Shown here: positions 31,101 through 37,400 of the stretch, one piece after another
How the letters are laid out: every line of letters begins with the position of its first letter
Position numbering within the stretch: the stretch's first letter is position 1
NCBI GenBank assembly: GCA_019637695.1
Contig: JAHBVG010000003.1
Span: 1-64,000, forward strand
Reading direction: 5' to 3'
DNA: 64,000 nt
DNA from: Caldilineaceae bacterium
GTDB lineage: Bacteria; Chloroflexota; Anaerolineae; Caldilineales; Caldilineaceae
Notes under the pieces: generated by a model
Told to the model about the DNA's origin: nothing
The model's database searches: none
The model's input: only the letters and a program-made list of their open reading frames with translations
Made by a program: the position numbers and the translations under genes

Positions 31101-32991
31101 AATTGTGGACAACCTCGCGCCGGCGCAGACGATCACCTACGAGTACGACGCCAATCTCAACCAGACGGCGAAGACTCAGAACGGTGTGCGCTCGGCCTAT
31201 GTCTACGACATCCGCGACCGCATGGTGGCCGCGCAGGTGAACGGCGCAACCACCCGCTTCGATTACAACGATGACGGTCTGCGCACCAAGAAGATCGGCG
31301 CGGAGGGTGAGACCCGCTATCTCTATGACGATACCGCGGTGCTGATGGAGACCGACGGGGCCGGGCAGACGGTTCACAAGTACAACTACGGCTACAACCT
31401 GCTCTCGCTCACCGCTGTGAACGGAGCCACGCGCGACAACCAGTTCTATCTGGTGGACGCGCTGGGCAGCACCAGCAATCTGGCCGACGCCAGCGGCGCG
31501 CTGATCCAAAGCTATCGCTACGACGCCTGGGGACGCGTCCTGACAGAGGTGGGAAGTAGCAACAACGCTCGCCAGTACACCGGCCACTATCACGACGCCG
31601 AGACCGGGCTGGACTACTTCGGCGCTCGCTACTACGACAGCGAGATCGGTCGCTTCCTGGCGCAGGATAGCTACCTGGGCGAGGCGAAGACGCCGCCCAG
31701 CCTGCACCGCTATCTCTACGCCTACGCCAATCCCCTACGCTATGTGGATCTGGTTGGCTTCTCCTCGGCAGAGGTGAACAACGGCGTCGTCACCGAGTAC
31801 AGCGATGGCGGCAACACCGTCACCATGAGCCGGGGCGGCTGGTCGTCGGTCACATCCACAGGCGTGGCGGCGACAGGTCTCGCCAAATGGGTCAACGGCG
31901 AAAGCAAGGGCACGGCTGGCGAGACGCCCATGCCCGAATACAACGGGCCGCTGGGCTGGACGGCTGGCGACATTGCCCGCCGTGTGGAACGCTGGCACGA
32001 GAGCCGTATGCAGGAACTCGACGCCTGGGTAGAGGAAGATCCGGGGGATATGCGCTCGTTCTGGGCCGCGCTCTCGTCGGTTCCCTCCAACCTGCTGGCC
32101 GGGCTGGTCGATCCGCTCAAACTGGGCGAAGGCGCAGCCGAAGGAACCGTGGGCGGCGTGGTCACAGACGCCCTGCGTGCAATTGATATTGTCAGCTCGA
32201 TCACAGGCGGCTTCGGCGTCCTCAAGTCCATGCGCGAACCGGCGGTGAAGTCGCTCAAGAAGGCGGGTCGCTTCTTCTTCCCGCAATCGCTGGCGAACAA
32301 AGCCGAGGAAGGGGCGATCAAAGAGGTGCTGGGCAGCCGCTTCGAGATGGGCATCCGCGCCGTGGATCCCTTCACCGGCGCTGGTTCACGGCGGGCGGCG
32401 CAGCAGGGGATCACGCCCAAGCCGCTGACGTTGAAGGCGAAATCCGACATCTACGGCATCGCCGAGGCGGACGAGTTCATCCCCGGCCTGGGCAAGGTGA
32501 AGGGCGTCTATCGCAGCGACAACGACATCGCCTGGGTCTTCGACAAGAAGCGCAACCGCTTCCTCACCGACAAAGAGGTGATGGATGAGATCGTCAAGCC
32601 GCTCAACATGCGGCTGGGGCCAGAGAACAAGTTCATGCACAGCTCGCACTTTACAGCCTTCTCCGGCGTCGATCCCAAAGCGCCGACGATGTACCAGAAC
32701 TTTGCGCCCAAACACACGTGGCGAGCCTGGAACGGTCAACGTCCCGGCGGCACGCTCAACTGGGAGCAGTACGGCAAGCTACCCGGCAATCCGGGACCGG
32801 TGGCGGTCTACAGTGGGGGTGGCCTACAGCAGGTGATGAGCCTGAAACAGGTCAAGTCCTTCGCCCTGGACAGAGGTCTGCCCTGGCATCCGGCCTGGGA
32901 CAAGGCGCAGGCGATCTGGGGCGAGACCCTGAAAGAATCGCTCAAGGTCGGAGCGAGATCGGGGGCGCTGCGCATGATGTACCAGGAGTAA
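19174..32991 (+). CDS. Giant secreted RHS/YD-repeat protein with polymorphic C-terminus
   Basis: A 4605-residue secreted protein. In order: signal peptide (residues 1-29, cleavage near LSA-QD); an LFLPIV motif near residue 50; a small domain; a Thr/Pro linker (221-386); a cadherin/VCBS-like domain (387-480, LANDSDPDGD); carboxypeptidase-regulatory-like and ZU5-like domains; Ig-like Big_5 domains; an LVIVD-type region (about 1670-2150) with calcium-loop motifs (DVNGDGN, DSNNDGLDD); an RHS opening segment (about 2310, FDGHLTHATQDL); dozens of YD repeats (about 2475-4110); and the RHS core (ARYYDSEIGRFLAQD). The auto-cleavage site, usually DPxGL, reads DLVGF (about 4190). The last 414 residues are a unique C-terminus with no recognised toxin family. 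No cognate immunity gene is obvious downstream. SD AAAGG is 9 nt from ATG. Confidence 0.92.
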   Translation: MQTKIRKLLSILLCLSYLLNLLPTPTLSAQDRRPPQADTRTENRLFLPIVSGSNQNATLIATQSPVDGCAFYPLALPASRLDGLPPNATVANLSLGSGAGNFGWITWDGDNSVGALITSLTPPGNSHIYVNPSNPTDRLLSVGDLMRGRPGVANAASVRAALNELKQIDITVPVWNKTTGNDSNLRYQVASFARIRLISYNLPGTNQITVRFLGGVNCDPVTPTATPTNSATPSPTASASPSPTATATRTHTATATAIPTETATETPSPTATSTEVSPSATPTATQTPSPTATETETPSPTPTATETATQTETPSPTATATETPSPTSTETATATETPSPTATATATATETPSPTATETATATPTSTATATTTPTITPTSTPTIPQNRAPVAHNDAYATTQDTVLTIGPATGVLANDSDPDGDALHAVLVATPANGSLTLNVNGSFTYQPGAGFSGVDSFTYQASDGELTSAIATVGLIVRSAPDTDPEPPSGKGVIAGEVYDDSTGLPLPAANITFLSLDSQPLDPMPTSASNAGGRFRLISDPGLARLRVSADGYTAAERSVMVIGGRIVSPLDVRLTALTAGTNVSSLLGGILTSAGGQAHLTIPAFALIDNTDVSLTHISGQALAAPLPLGWSPVAAVEIAPSDLTFDPVATLTISLTAALPANLPVIVAHFSNGAWIAVGNAEISEDGASISADVVHSGQVAFLLPDAVNGPALPATGEPLPAGQPVTPAQNVTAAILPSAQVLFARLDTSADVAVQLSAATPLQSGMVVRINLNESYDFLSGGHLYPAPAAQDLIVYAYPAGSRNLQAGFTVSASRPFDPYDLELGLITLAAHWPVYEESFGVVLTPQGGTVTANGGAAVTIPAGAANTDLPVIVSALGPNQINMALPDSLIPLGMVSLDLQGAALNAPAALSIPAPTDVNAGDQILVAEWVEANGLSQLSLVALASLHDGDLVAQIDPLGDGSLLLPGIRQGGRYLFVRATVDLGFISGQARNTDGQVLANALVSTDSFPVIALSGADGGYVLAAPVGAVTVRAVDPASQNELSESGTLAAKNDLIALDLSLLPTPPRIVSVNPINGGLSVPLTSTVSVIFSEPVNPNSVNNGVVSLVTRSGAVDGSTTLSPNGRVLRFWPAAPLASETIYTLTVANTIVDLAGYPLAQTHVSSFTTVDRTPPQLSGVIAAAIPNAEGLSEVTGSQGTVDPAWLVQILNKTRGATTNVTPDPALGSFRALVPAGKADKLELVLRDEAGNITRIPVPPFQGADGSVVIGVEGGTVTGEGGVFAQIDPGSLPDGTVVKVEAIADAAQLPAPLPVTENITDSETLSDSTFFLGFVGGVKLEIDGADPQKYIDLGIPAPADASADDQILVAQAITLPNGAQAWTLVDRASFDPATNTYRTASPPFPGVVASASYAFLKPTELIFPGPDGYLDTMPLRPISDDVIQTRMVNGQEVRVLAPGADGILQTRPLPGSDDELNTDCVSYVSMSYSLGMDMMMSAFGTPFVYLASGYDKVTVVGFCNQPLTINIIDTHTNQIAFSVTETAPPERNRILTPPTIITDDTTPPTVVGALLPTQLYDDQQEVVVRFSEPIDIPSAKANFKVKDSAGNAIGGVVDVLYENRVAVFRPNVAFRLGEKYTVDLTGIRDFASNLLQASGEISFTRAEPRSLGSLYNTPLGEMLKRCISPSNCTQGGYGIAAFGNILFVTNGIGRTDETYSTPSNPTRLLVVDMNNPADPKVIGWNQTYMQSPRAAAILPDISFSYKDAAGADQRFAGDLLLVAGGRLHYFDSKLEVYDVTACLNGKDGIPGGEFENCMQDELFLPPYAAENAVGPLVAMKFLSTGIGDPPRVGVPPDPGLARQVAALHNRLTATVNGQSVREDQAIAYVNVVPLGLVAVDVVAAVRTYMKNYDVVNPAVDRWAIDGLFRGSFTDIGLVKNTLVAAEEPSNGNPRLRIFNANMVSLQEIYLPRAFRVATGKNLFFDVNGDGNVGAAEIFDLAVVAGGGRRALYVMDLSHQTALNRPAPLTASDSTRSEDQRVISIIDLPATAFNVCVDSRARLAYVDMPGRGLGVVDLSHLLGVIRGEINGRNFIDSNNDGLDDRLLYIYQPQGYFLQSGGDPTQYLNGIDCESTNWEIDDPAQIYSSPLPGTVYLNWDITGPETLGLFSLAVAEPIFIHDDVDVINDVTCQPEPEKREIRFSLSHPATVTVTIDDEVIVVDGADLRTGLEHSFSGETEVTAIPYASGVFTLPIPLESMTRFGEYTLAVEAVYMRADPTVAGSVDLSKTVTGTIIYDLLKPATLPIGHTMVEGVDLFDGHLTHATQDLRIPGRGLSIELNRSYSSAGTDSSGVFGAGWNHNLAVRLIRDNCNRLVVIGGEGTGNSFSNPQSDAAKAALYSSPNFQVANDARFYMPQIGYHSTLIEDPDDVDPEKNPSQFDFFTKSFVRYHFELEPKLPGEVYTLRFIEDPNGNQLTFDYTLDHDASTLDRVTDEAGRTLEFHYARIYHRQRIVRATAKLVPDGSIDAAELNIEVVYAYDEYGNLISATRKSPYAGFGYNDARVEQYAYSVEDGDNPNEAAPDRHNLIRYTDPAGSVVEYVYHGENDAIPGWTDQPSREQEFIVEKYEYIKEILKPEGVVVTFRYDLSNGQRQVEDPRDEIGATIYTLDSYGAAIRIQEPMDGSSYKVTETVWCTADISAPECNGRRSAQPVKMIDALGRTHIYQYDAQGNRIEERIDFSTISDPDLRPVLDGQGAGVSEVVIRATFDPLFSHMISKTDAEGNTTWYCFDSPSAPPSGSPCQPGAGKTGNLLAVIDAEGNTIQYSYDSAGRLISTVDPRGFVTSYTAYDIYDNVTEYTDPVGNTFHNRYDARGRLLERWDSFGHHVTYAYDGLDRRIRESHLDDMGDGGTPQTTVYRYTANGQLARVVTGVINEGEALRGLGQTTDYEYDGLDRLIRVIDRAVTDADGNQADLITGYRYDRVNNLIEETTARGVTRTHTYNGLNTRLTTRVQGADAPTPTRLASNSYDALGNLRSSTDLRGYTTTYFYDGLYRLIERGLPFSHEFDDLPFQQAKVIYTYDLAGNKLSETDANGHVTRYTYDKLYRLTAQTNAAGQVSTFAYDRAGNRTQSKNLTSGLTVETTYDAINRPLVKTETVPGGGEDGGVAIYTTRYEYLDSDNTVIVTNPAGSKTRTDHDGLDRIYRTVIDDGGLNLTTTYTFDASGNVATMSDAQNGDVDVTYEYDGLNRKIRATYVAASGLEGAVTERFYYDADGNRSRRIDGRGIDFRWSYDAFNRERTASVIESISNGGAALIMSENVYNDTQDARGLYSITTYDANRNATVTWFDGLGRPVEIDDPDADGLMIALYDGVNKRGEIDKLGNRFVYTYDSLNRLVKTEEFDGEGDPQGTIAMQYLDADRQTIQTDRRGIETITQQDALGRVIETRRRGLDMAAHYGASEIRLERYEYDGVGNVVLYTDANGNQARSVYDGANRKIRHIEGVGTPVEATTTWTYDNVGNILTVKDGRVHGGAYDVRYTYDARYRLIISTDGEGHVIRFAYDADDNLIQITEALGEKYATRYVYDELVALLAVDESLRGVDGVQAGVTRYAYDGNRNKIAQQDANGNLTTYKYDALNRQTDLYQHTVAGNLGIHPQATPMPRGSDPAGSFFYGAAGGDENTALHWRYEYDGNDNRTLTEDPAGQQVIVAYDHLGRMITKSYTRPTQANLDFQMLSVSYTYDANGNILTTAEQKTLNGAAISESSIYTYDPLDRVQTRTRVDHDGRSKTVQYDYDRLGNRIAVRDADGLVTSYTYDGRNRLETVTTEAGVTVYTWWPDNLLRTVTYPNFTVQDRSMADAYDRADRARKIENKRVGPVIEAYSSYLYTYDANGNRLSQTEFQAALTGSQTMTVSYAYNYRNQLRQVDYGNGRAVAYTYDKVGNRLTEIGVDALSGQAINRSYRYQRLTGLENVTFNGVNALTQIVDNLAPAQTITYEYDANLNQTAKTQNGVRSAYVYDIRDRMVAAQVNGATTRFDYNDDGLRTKKIGAEGETRYLYDDTAVLMETDGAGQTVHKYNYGYNLLSLTAVNGATRDNQFYLVDALGSTSNLADASGALIQSYRYDAWGRVLTEVGSSNNARQYTGHYHDAETGLDYFGARYYDSEIGRFLAQDSYLGEAKTPPSLHRYLYAYANPLRYVDLVGFSSAEVNNGVVTEYSDGGNTVTMSRGGWSSVTSTGVAATGLAKWVNGESKGTAGETPMPEYNGPLGWTAGDIARRVERWHESRMQELDAWVEEDPGDMRSFWAALSSVPSNLLAGLVDPLKLGEGAAEGTVGGVVTDALRAIDIVSSITGGFGVLKSMREPAVKSLKKAGRFFFPQSLANKAEEGAIKEVLGSRFEMGIRAVDPFTGAGSRRAAQQGITPKPLTLKAKSDIYGIAEADEFIPGLGKVKGVYRSDNDIAWVFDKKRNRFLTDKEVMDEIVKPLNMRLGPENKFMHSSHFTAFSGVDPKAPTMYQNFAPKHTWRAWNGQRPGGTLNWEQYGKLPGNPGPVAVYSGGGLQQVMSLKQVKSFALDRGLPWHPAWDKAQAIWGETLKESLKVGARSGALRMMYQE
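19834..20331 (+). repeat. Degenerate Thr/Pro-coding minisatellite in the RHS gene
   Basis: About 500 bp of imperfect repeats built on ACGGC(A/C)AC and ACGGAGACACCATCTCC units. They encode about 165 residues of a Thr-Pro-Ser-Glu linker that separates the N-terminal domain from the calcium-binding-like domain. It is probably an extended, possibly glycosylated stalk. Confidence 0.8.
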
Positions 32992-33053
32992 TGCGGAACG
33001 CGGAACGCAGAATGGGGAATGAAGTGCGGGGAGAATGAGCGTTATCAGTGATC
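32992..33053. repeat. Heptad repeats (GCGGAAC, TCAGTGA) after the RHS gene
   Basis: GCGGAAC-GCGGAAC-GCAGAAT-GGGGAAT heptads follow the RHS stop directly. ATCAGTGATC-type units precede the fold-back element, and TCAGTGCTCAGTGATCAGTG resumes on its other side (33181-33220) together with an inverted arm. Confidence 0.6.
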
Positions 33054-33180
33054 ACTCAATGTCATTAAGCTAAGTGCGGAGTTAGCACGCCCACGTGCGG
33101 GTCTACAGGAGAACAGCCGCCTGGCGTGCTAACTCCACAGGGTTTCGAGCATTGCATCCCTTAACTGAATGACATTGAGT
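33054..33180. repeat. Fold-back (MITE-like) element of 127 bp
   Basis: Terminal inverted repeats of 21 bp lie at 33054-33074 and 33160-33180 (ACTCAATGTCATT then M-AG-Y-TAAG, 19 of 21 matching). A nested perfect 14-bp pair lies at 33078-33091 and 33123-33136 (GGAGTTAGCACGCC). No coding capacity. It sits inside a heptad array, as if inserted there. Confidence 0.65.
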
Positions 33181-33242
33181 TATCAGTGCTCAGTGATCAG
33201 TGGATTGCACTGATCACTGAGCACTCTTGTGTTACACCATAT

Positions 33243-33746
33243 TCAAGAACTTTCTCTGGCACTGGCTACCCAATCGAACCCTGTGACATCATGCTGACCC
33301 AGCAACAGACTCAATTGACCGGCATGCACCTGAACATGCCGCATCGCATAGATCTGCAACTCCAAGAAGCTGGGCTCCATCCATTCAAATACACACTTCT
33401 GTTGAGCTCTCTCCTCGGTCAACCCCTCGAGTGTCGCCTGACACTTCTTGCGACATTCACTCAAGTACGACAGGATCTGATCCTTGCTGTAGGACTGATC
33501 TGGCAGCCGTCCCCGAACGAAGGGGGGCGGCGGCGAAAAGCCTTCACTGCGCCCTGTGAGATAGAGATCCGACCAGAAAAGCGTGTGATAGGCCACAAAC
33601 CAGAGTTCGCCAAACCGCGCATCATCACTATCCTTCCACAGGGCTGCCCTCCACAGGTGATCGGGGCAAAGTCGTATGGCATCCTCCAGCATGTCGATAG
33701 CCGCGCCATATTGCTTCCAGACGATGGATCCGTAGTCGATGGTCAT
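33243..33746 (-). CDS. DinB-family (DfsB-like) metal-dependent helical bundle protein
   Basis: A 167-residue protein of the DinB four-helix-bundle type. The family metal triad is visible as H54 (VAYHTLFW), H137 and H141 (MRHVQVHAGQL). Members include thiol S-transferases and many uncharacterised stress proteins; no specific reaction can be assigned. ATG at 33746 has GGGAGGG 7 nt upstream. It lies convergent to the RHS gene. It is not an obvious immunity protein, though its position after an RHS C-terminus leaves that possibility open. Confidence 0.78.
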   Translation of the reverse strand: MTIDYGSIVWKQYGAAIDMLEDAIRLCPDHLWRAALWKDSDDARFGELWFVAYHTLFWSDLYLTGRSEGFSPPPPFVRGRLPDQSYSKDQILSYLSECRKKCQATLEGLTEERAQQKCVFEWMEPSFLELQIYAMRHVQVHAGQLSLLLGQHDVTGFDWVASARESS

Positions 33747-34092
33747 TGTGGCCCTCCCGTGCAGGTCTTAGTTCTTGGATCGGTATCTGCTCAATTCGGA
33801 GGGGTAGACCCCCACAGACGCTAACTTAAGGGGGAAAGGGGCAAGTGCCGGGGACTTTTCGCCGCAACAAGTCGAGGCATCCACTCCTGGCGTCACGTCC
33901 AGTGTGAAGTCCCCGACACTTTCGCAGACCCTTATCTTAGCGCTTATGGGGGTAGATCCCTGTGTCTACCCGCTGTGGACGGGCGCGGAGACCCGCCCTT
34001 ACTCAAACCTCCAGCAGTATAACAGGAGGCCCACTCCCTGGTCCACCGGCTGGTGAAGAGAGTGCGTCCCAGATTTTTGTCGAACCATCCCC

Positions 34093-34168
34093 GTAGGGGT
34101 ACGGGTGAGGGCGGAAGCAAGCGTCGGCTCAATGACGAGCATACTTCCGCCCTCACCCGTACCCTTAC
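34093..34168. repeat. Long perfect-stem inverted repeat upstream of the second giant gene
   Basis: Two 25-bp arms (GTARGGGTACGGG then TGAGGGCGGAAG) at 34093-34117 and 34144-34168 match at 24 of 25 positions around a 26-nt loop. It may be a fold-back element or a strong transcriptional insulator. It ends 10 bp before the phased boxes. The wider 33747-34092 stretch contains G/C hairpins (GGGTAGACCCCC, GGGCG..CCGCCC) but no gene. Confidence 0.65.
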
Positions 34169-34177
34169 TTTTGTTTT

Positions 34178-34205
34178 CAAACGCCTGTTAAACGCCTGCC
34201 AAACG
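34178..34205 (+). promoter_or_regulatory. Three YAAACG boxes at exact 11-bp spacing upstream of the second giant gene
   Basis: CAAACG (34178-34183), TAAACG (34189-34194) and CAAACG (34200-34205) have the same number, orientation and 11-bp phase as at 19041-19068. The distance to the ATG at 34450 is larger (244 nt) because heptad arrays occupy the space in between. Confidence 0.65.
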
Positions 34206-34207
34206 CC

Positions 34208-34420
34208 GCCAGGCGTAGACTCGAAACAAGGCAGAGATAAGGCAAAGGGCAGAGATAAGGCAAAGGGCAAAGGGCGGAGAGAAGGCAAAAGGCAAAGGGC
34301 AAAAGGCAAAATTGTGTTCGCAGGTTGCAAGTCCCAGTCCCCAGCCCCTAATCCCCAGTCCCTGCTCCCCAATCCCTGATCCCCAGTCCCCAGTCCCTGA
34401 TCCCTTTCCATCCCGTCATC
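34208..34420. repeat. Two heptad arrays (GGCAAAG type and CCCCAGT type)
   Basis: About 34215-34311 consists of AAGGCAAAGGGCAGAGAT-like units built on the 7-mer GGCAAAG/A. About 34325-34415 consists of CCCCAGT/CCCCAAT/CCCTGAT units. Together they form an expanded leader between the phased boxes and the ribosome binding site of the giant gene. Confidence 0.75.
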
Positions 34421-34449
34421 TTCAGCGTACTTCAAGGACGGTCCCAACC

Positions 34450-37400
34450 ATGACAACTCACTCGCGAACGCTCTATTCCAAAACAGTGACCTTTGTGCTG
34501 CTGCTCTGTGTGCTGTGGACGGTGCTGGCCGGGGCGATCCCCGCCGCCGCCCAGGAAACACAGCCACCCGTGGCGCAGGGTGAAGTCCGCTTTGTGGGGT
34601 TGACCATCAACCCCAGCCCGGCCACGCTGGTTGTCCCCAAGAACACGGGGACCCTCGTGACGCCCCTGCTTGTGCGTTCGGACGGCGTCACGGGAACGCT
34701 GCCAGCGCTGCCGGAAGATGCAATCTTCCTGGCCGAGCTGCGCGGACCGGCCTTCGGCGCGCCCATCCCGCTCAGCGCGCCGCTCAACGGATCGTTTCCG
34801 ATCCCGCCGCTGGCCCTTGCCGGCAACTATACGCTAGAGAAGATCCGCCTTGTCCACAACGGCGAGGTCATCGTACAGGCGGAGCCGGCGATTGTGCCCA
34901 TCGAGGTGATCGAACGGGTGTTGGAGACGCAGGTGACAGTGCGCCCCCTCACCGCCGAGGAGATCAACCAGAAGGGCATCTACATCGACCAGAACAACTT
35001 TCAGGTGGTCAACTTCACCGTGGCCTTCGGCCTGGAGAACGGGACGATCGACATCGAATTTCCGGTGCTGATGCCCCGACGCGATGGGGCTGCCATTCCG
35101 GGTCTGCCGCTCTCGCCCATGCCCAGCGTCTCCATTGGCAGCGCACCGGCGAGCGCGCCCATCCCCGCCTTGCAGACGGCCTTGAAGACACCCAATATTC
35201 AGCTTACCGGTTTCGGCCTCAGCATCCCAGAGGACCAGGAACCGGCCCGCTTCAATTTACCGCCCATCCCTGGCGTCGTGATCATCCCCGGCAACATTGG
35301 TTACCTCAACCAGTTTTTCAGCGTCATGGTCAAGGTCTCCAACGCTGCGCCGGCATACGCCAATCTGGTGGTTAAGGATCTCACCGCCGAGATCATCCTG
35401 CCCAACGGCGCGGACAACGTGGCTGGCAGCAGCGATGATCCGCTGCGCATGGCGCGATTAGGCAACCCGCCGGTGGATCAATCCAAGATCCAACCGATTG
35501 CCCGCGCTGGCGCCGACGGTCAACTGGGCACAGCCGATGATATTGTGGAACTGGCCCCCCAAACCAACGGCGACGCCGAATTTTTGGTGGAAGGCGTGCG
35601 CGAGGGCGTCCACAAGCTCAACTTCAAAATTGTCGGTATGTTGCATGGGCTGCCGAGTGGCCCTGTGCGCGTGGAGGGCGTCGCTGTGGGCATGGTAGAA
35701 GTGCGCAACCCGCGCTTTGCCCTCACCATCCACCACCCAGAGACTGTGACCGCCGGCGAGCAATATGATTTTATGGTCACGGTGACGAATATTTCCGACA
35801 CCCCGGCCAACTTCCTATCTTTGAGCTTGTTGCCGCGCAGCATCAGCGGCGCGGTTCTGGAATCGGCCTCGACTGTACAGATCAATACGGTGGAGCCGGG
35901 CGATTCGGCCACGGCCACCTTCAAGTTGCGCTCGCAAAAGACCGGCACTGTCACCTCCAATTCGCTTGCCGCGGACGGCATCCCCGGCAAGTTTGAATTT
36001 TTCACGGCGGTGGGTGAACTGGGCATCCCCATGTCTCCCAACGTATTGTCGCTGCCCAAAGAGGCGCGCAACCTGCCCGCAGATCTATACCAGGTGGGCG
36101 TTGGGCTGTTGGGCCAGGCATACGCCGTCGCCACCGCCCCTTTCCCGCCCAAAGGTCTGCTCCCCATGGGGCGAACTGTGGTCTATGAACGGGCCACCGA
36201 TCTCTCTGCGGCGGGTCAGCGCGTGGAGATGGGCGAAGCGCTGACCGACGCCGCCCGTGACATCGCCCTGGATTTCATGGGCAACAATTTCACCCGCATC
36301 GACAGCCAATACACCAGCCAGGGCTTCGCCCGCATCAAACAGGTGAAGGACGACTTCCGCGGCTTTGACGAACTGCTGCGCAAGTCTCGCCGCGGCGCGG
36401 AGTTTATGCGCATCCTGGGCGATCTCTTCGGTGAGGATGCGGCAGCGCAGGGAATTTTAGAATTTCAGCGCGATTTCGCCGAGGCTGTGGCCTCGCGACC
36501 GGGCCATCTTTCTGTGATCGTCGGCAATGACAACGGCCCCGCGCCCGTGCTGCTTTCGCTCGTCGATGCCACCGGTAAACGGCTGGGCGTGACTAACGTC
36601 GGCGCGCCTGCCCTGCGCGAGATCCCCTACGGCAACTTTTTCAACCTGATGGAGAATGGTTCGCACTCCAGCCAGATGGCATTGTTGGCTGTGCCGCAAG
36701 CCGGTCAATATACAATTGAGGTGATGGGCACGGCGGATGGCGTCTTCGATCTGGGCCTGGTCCTGCCCGAAGGCGATGGGTTGCGCCGTGTCACCTTTGA
36801 GAATATCGCCATCACGGCCGGCGGCAAAGCCTCGCTGTGGATCACCGTGGGCGGCAGCAACACCTTCGGGTTGAACGTGGACAACGACAACGACGGCACA
36901 CCCGATGCGCCGATCTCGGCCACGGTCAACGAAGCCGTCATTGACCGCGGGCCAGCAGTGATCAGCGCCACCTCGATCTTCATCCCTAACCCACGCCAGC
37001 ATTTCAGCAAATATGGCGTTGTCATGGCCGTCCTCTTCAGCGAGGAGGTGGACATGGCGTCGGTGCAGCACAACCTGGAGAGCAGCCAGATCACCAAATT
37101 CGTCGTGGCCGATAACAGGGTCCTCGGCGTCTATTTACAGCCGCGCGGGCGCGTCGCCACCCTCTCCCTGAGCGACGGCATCGGCCCCTTTGTGGATCGT
37201 TCGCTTACCACCTCGGACATTGCCGACATCAAGGGCAATGTCATGCAGCCAGCCAGCGCCAGCGTGCCCATCCGCACCCAGAAGATGACAGCAGAGGGGT
37301 TGCAGCCGATTGTCAGCGGTGGGGCTGGCCGCGTGAGCGGGATCGTCCGCCGCGCCGACGGTTCGCCCGTGCCCAATGCCCGGCTCTACATGTCGCAGTT

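Noticed and set aside
26821..31707. Long open frames on the minus strand opposite the RHS gene (643 and 969 codons)
   Set aside because: They mirror the repetitive GC-rich coding of the RHS gene, have no recognisable domains and no ribosome binding sites.
33243..33746. DinB-like gene as immunity gene of the RHS protein
   Set aside because: It is on the opposite strand, separated by repeats, and belongs to a widespread enzyme-like family; context alone is not enough.
33244..33824. Plus-strand open frame opposite the DinB-like gene
   Set aside because: Shadow frame; the minus-strand product has the conserved histidine triad and a good ribosome binding site.
34312..34449. N-terminal extension of the second giant protein
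   Set aside because: It is a translation of CCCCAGT heptads; the ATG at 34450 begins a typical signal peptide.
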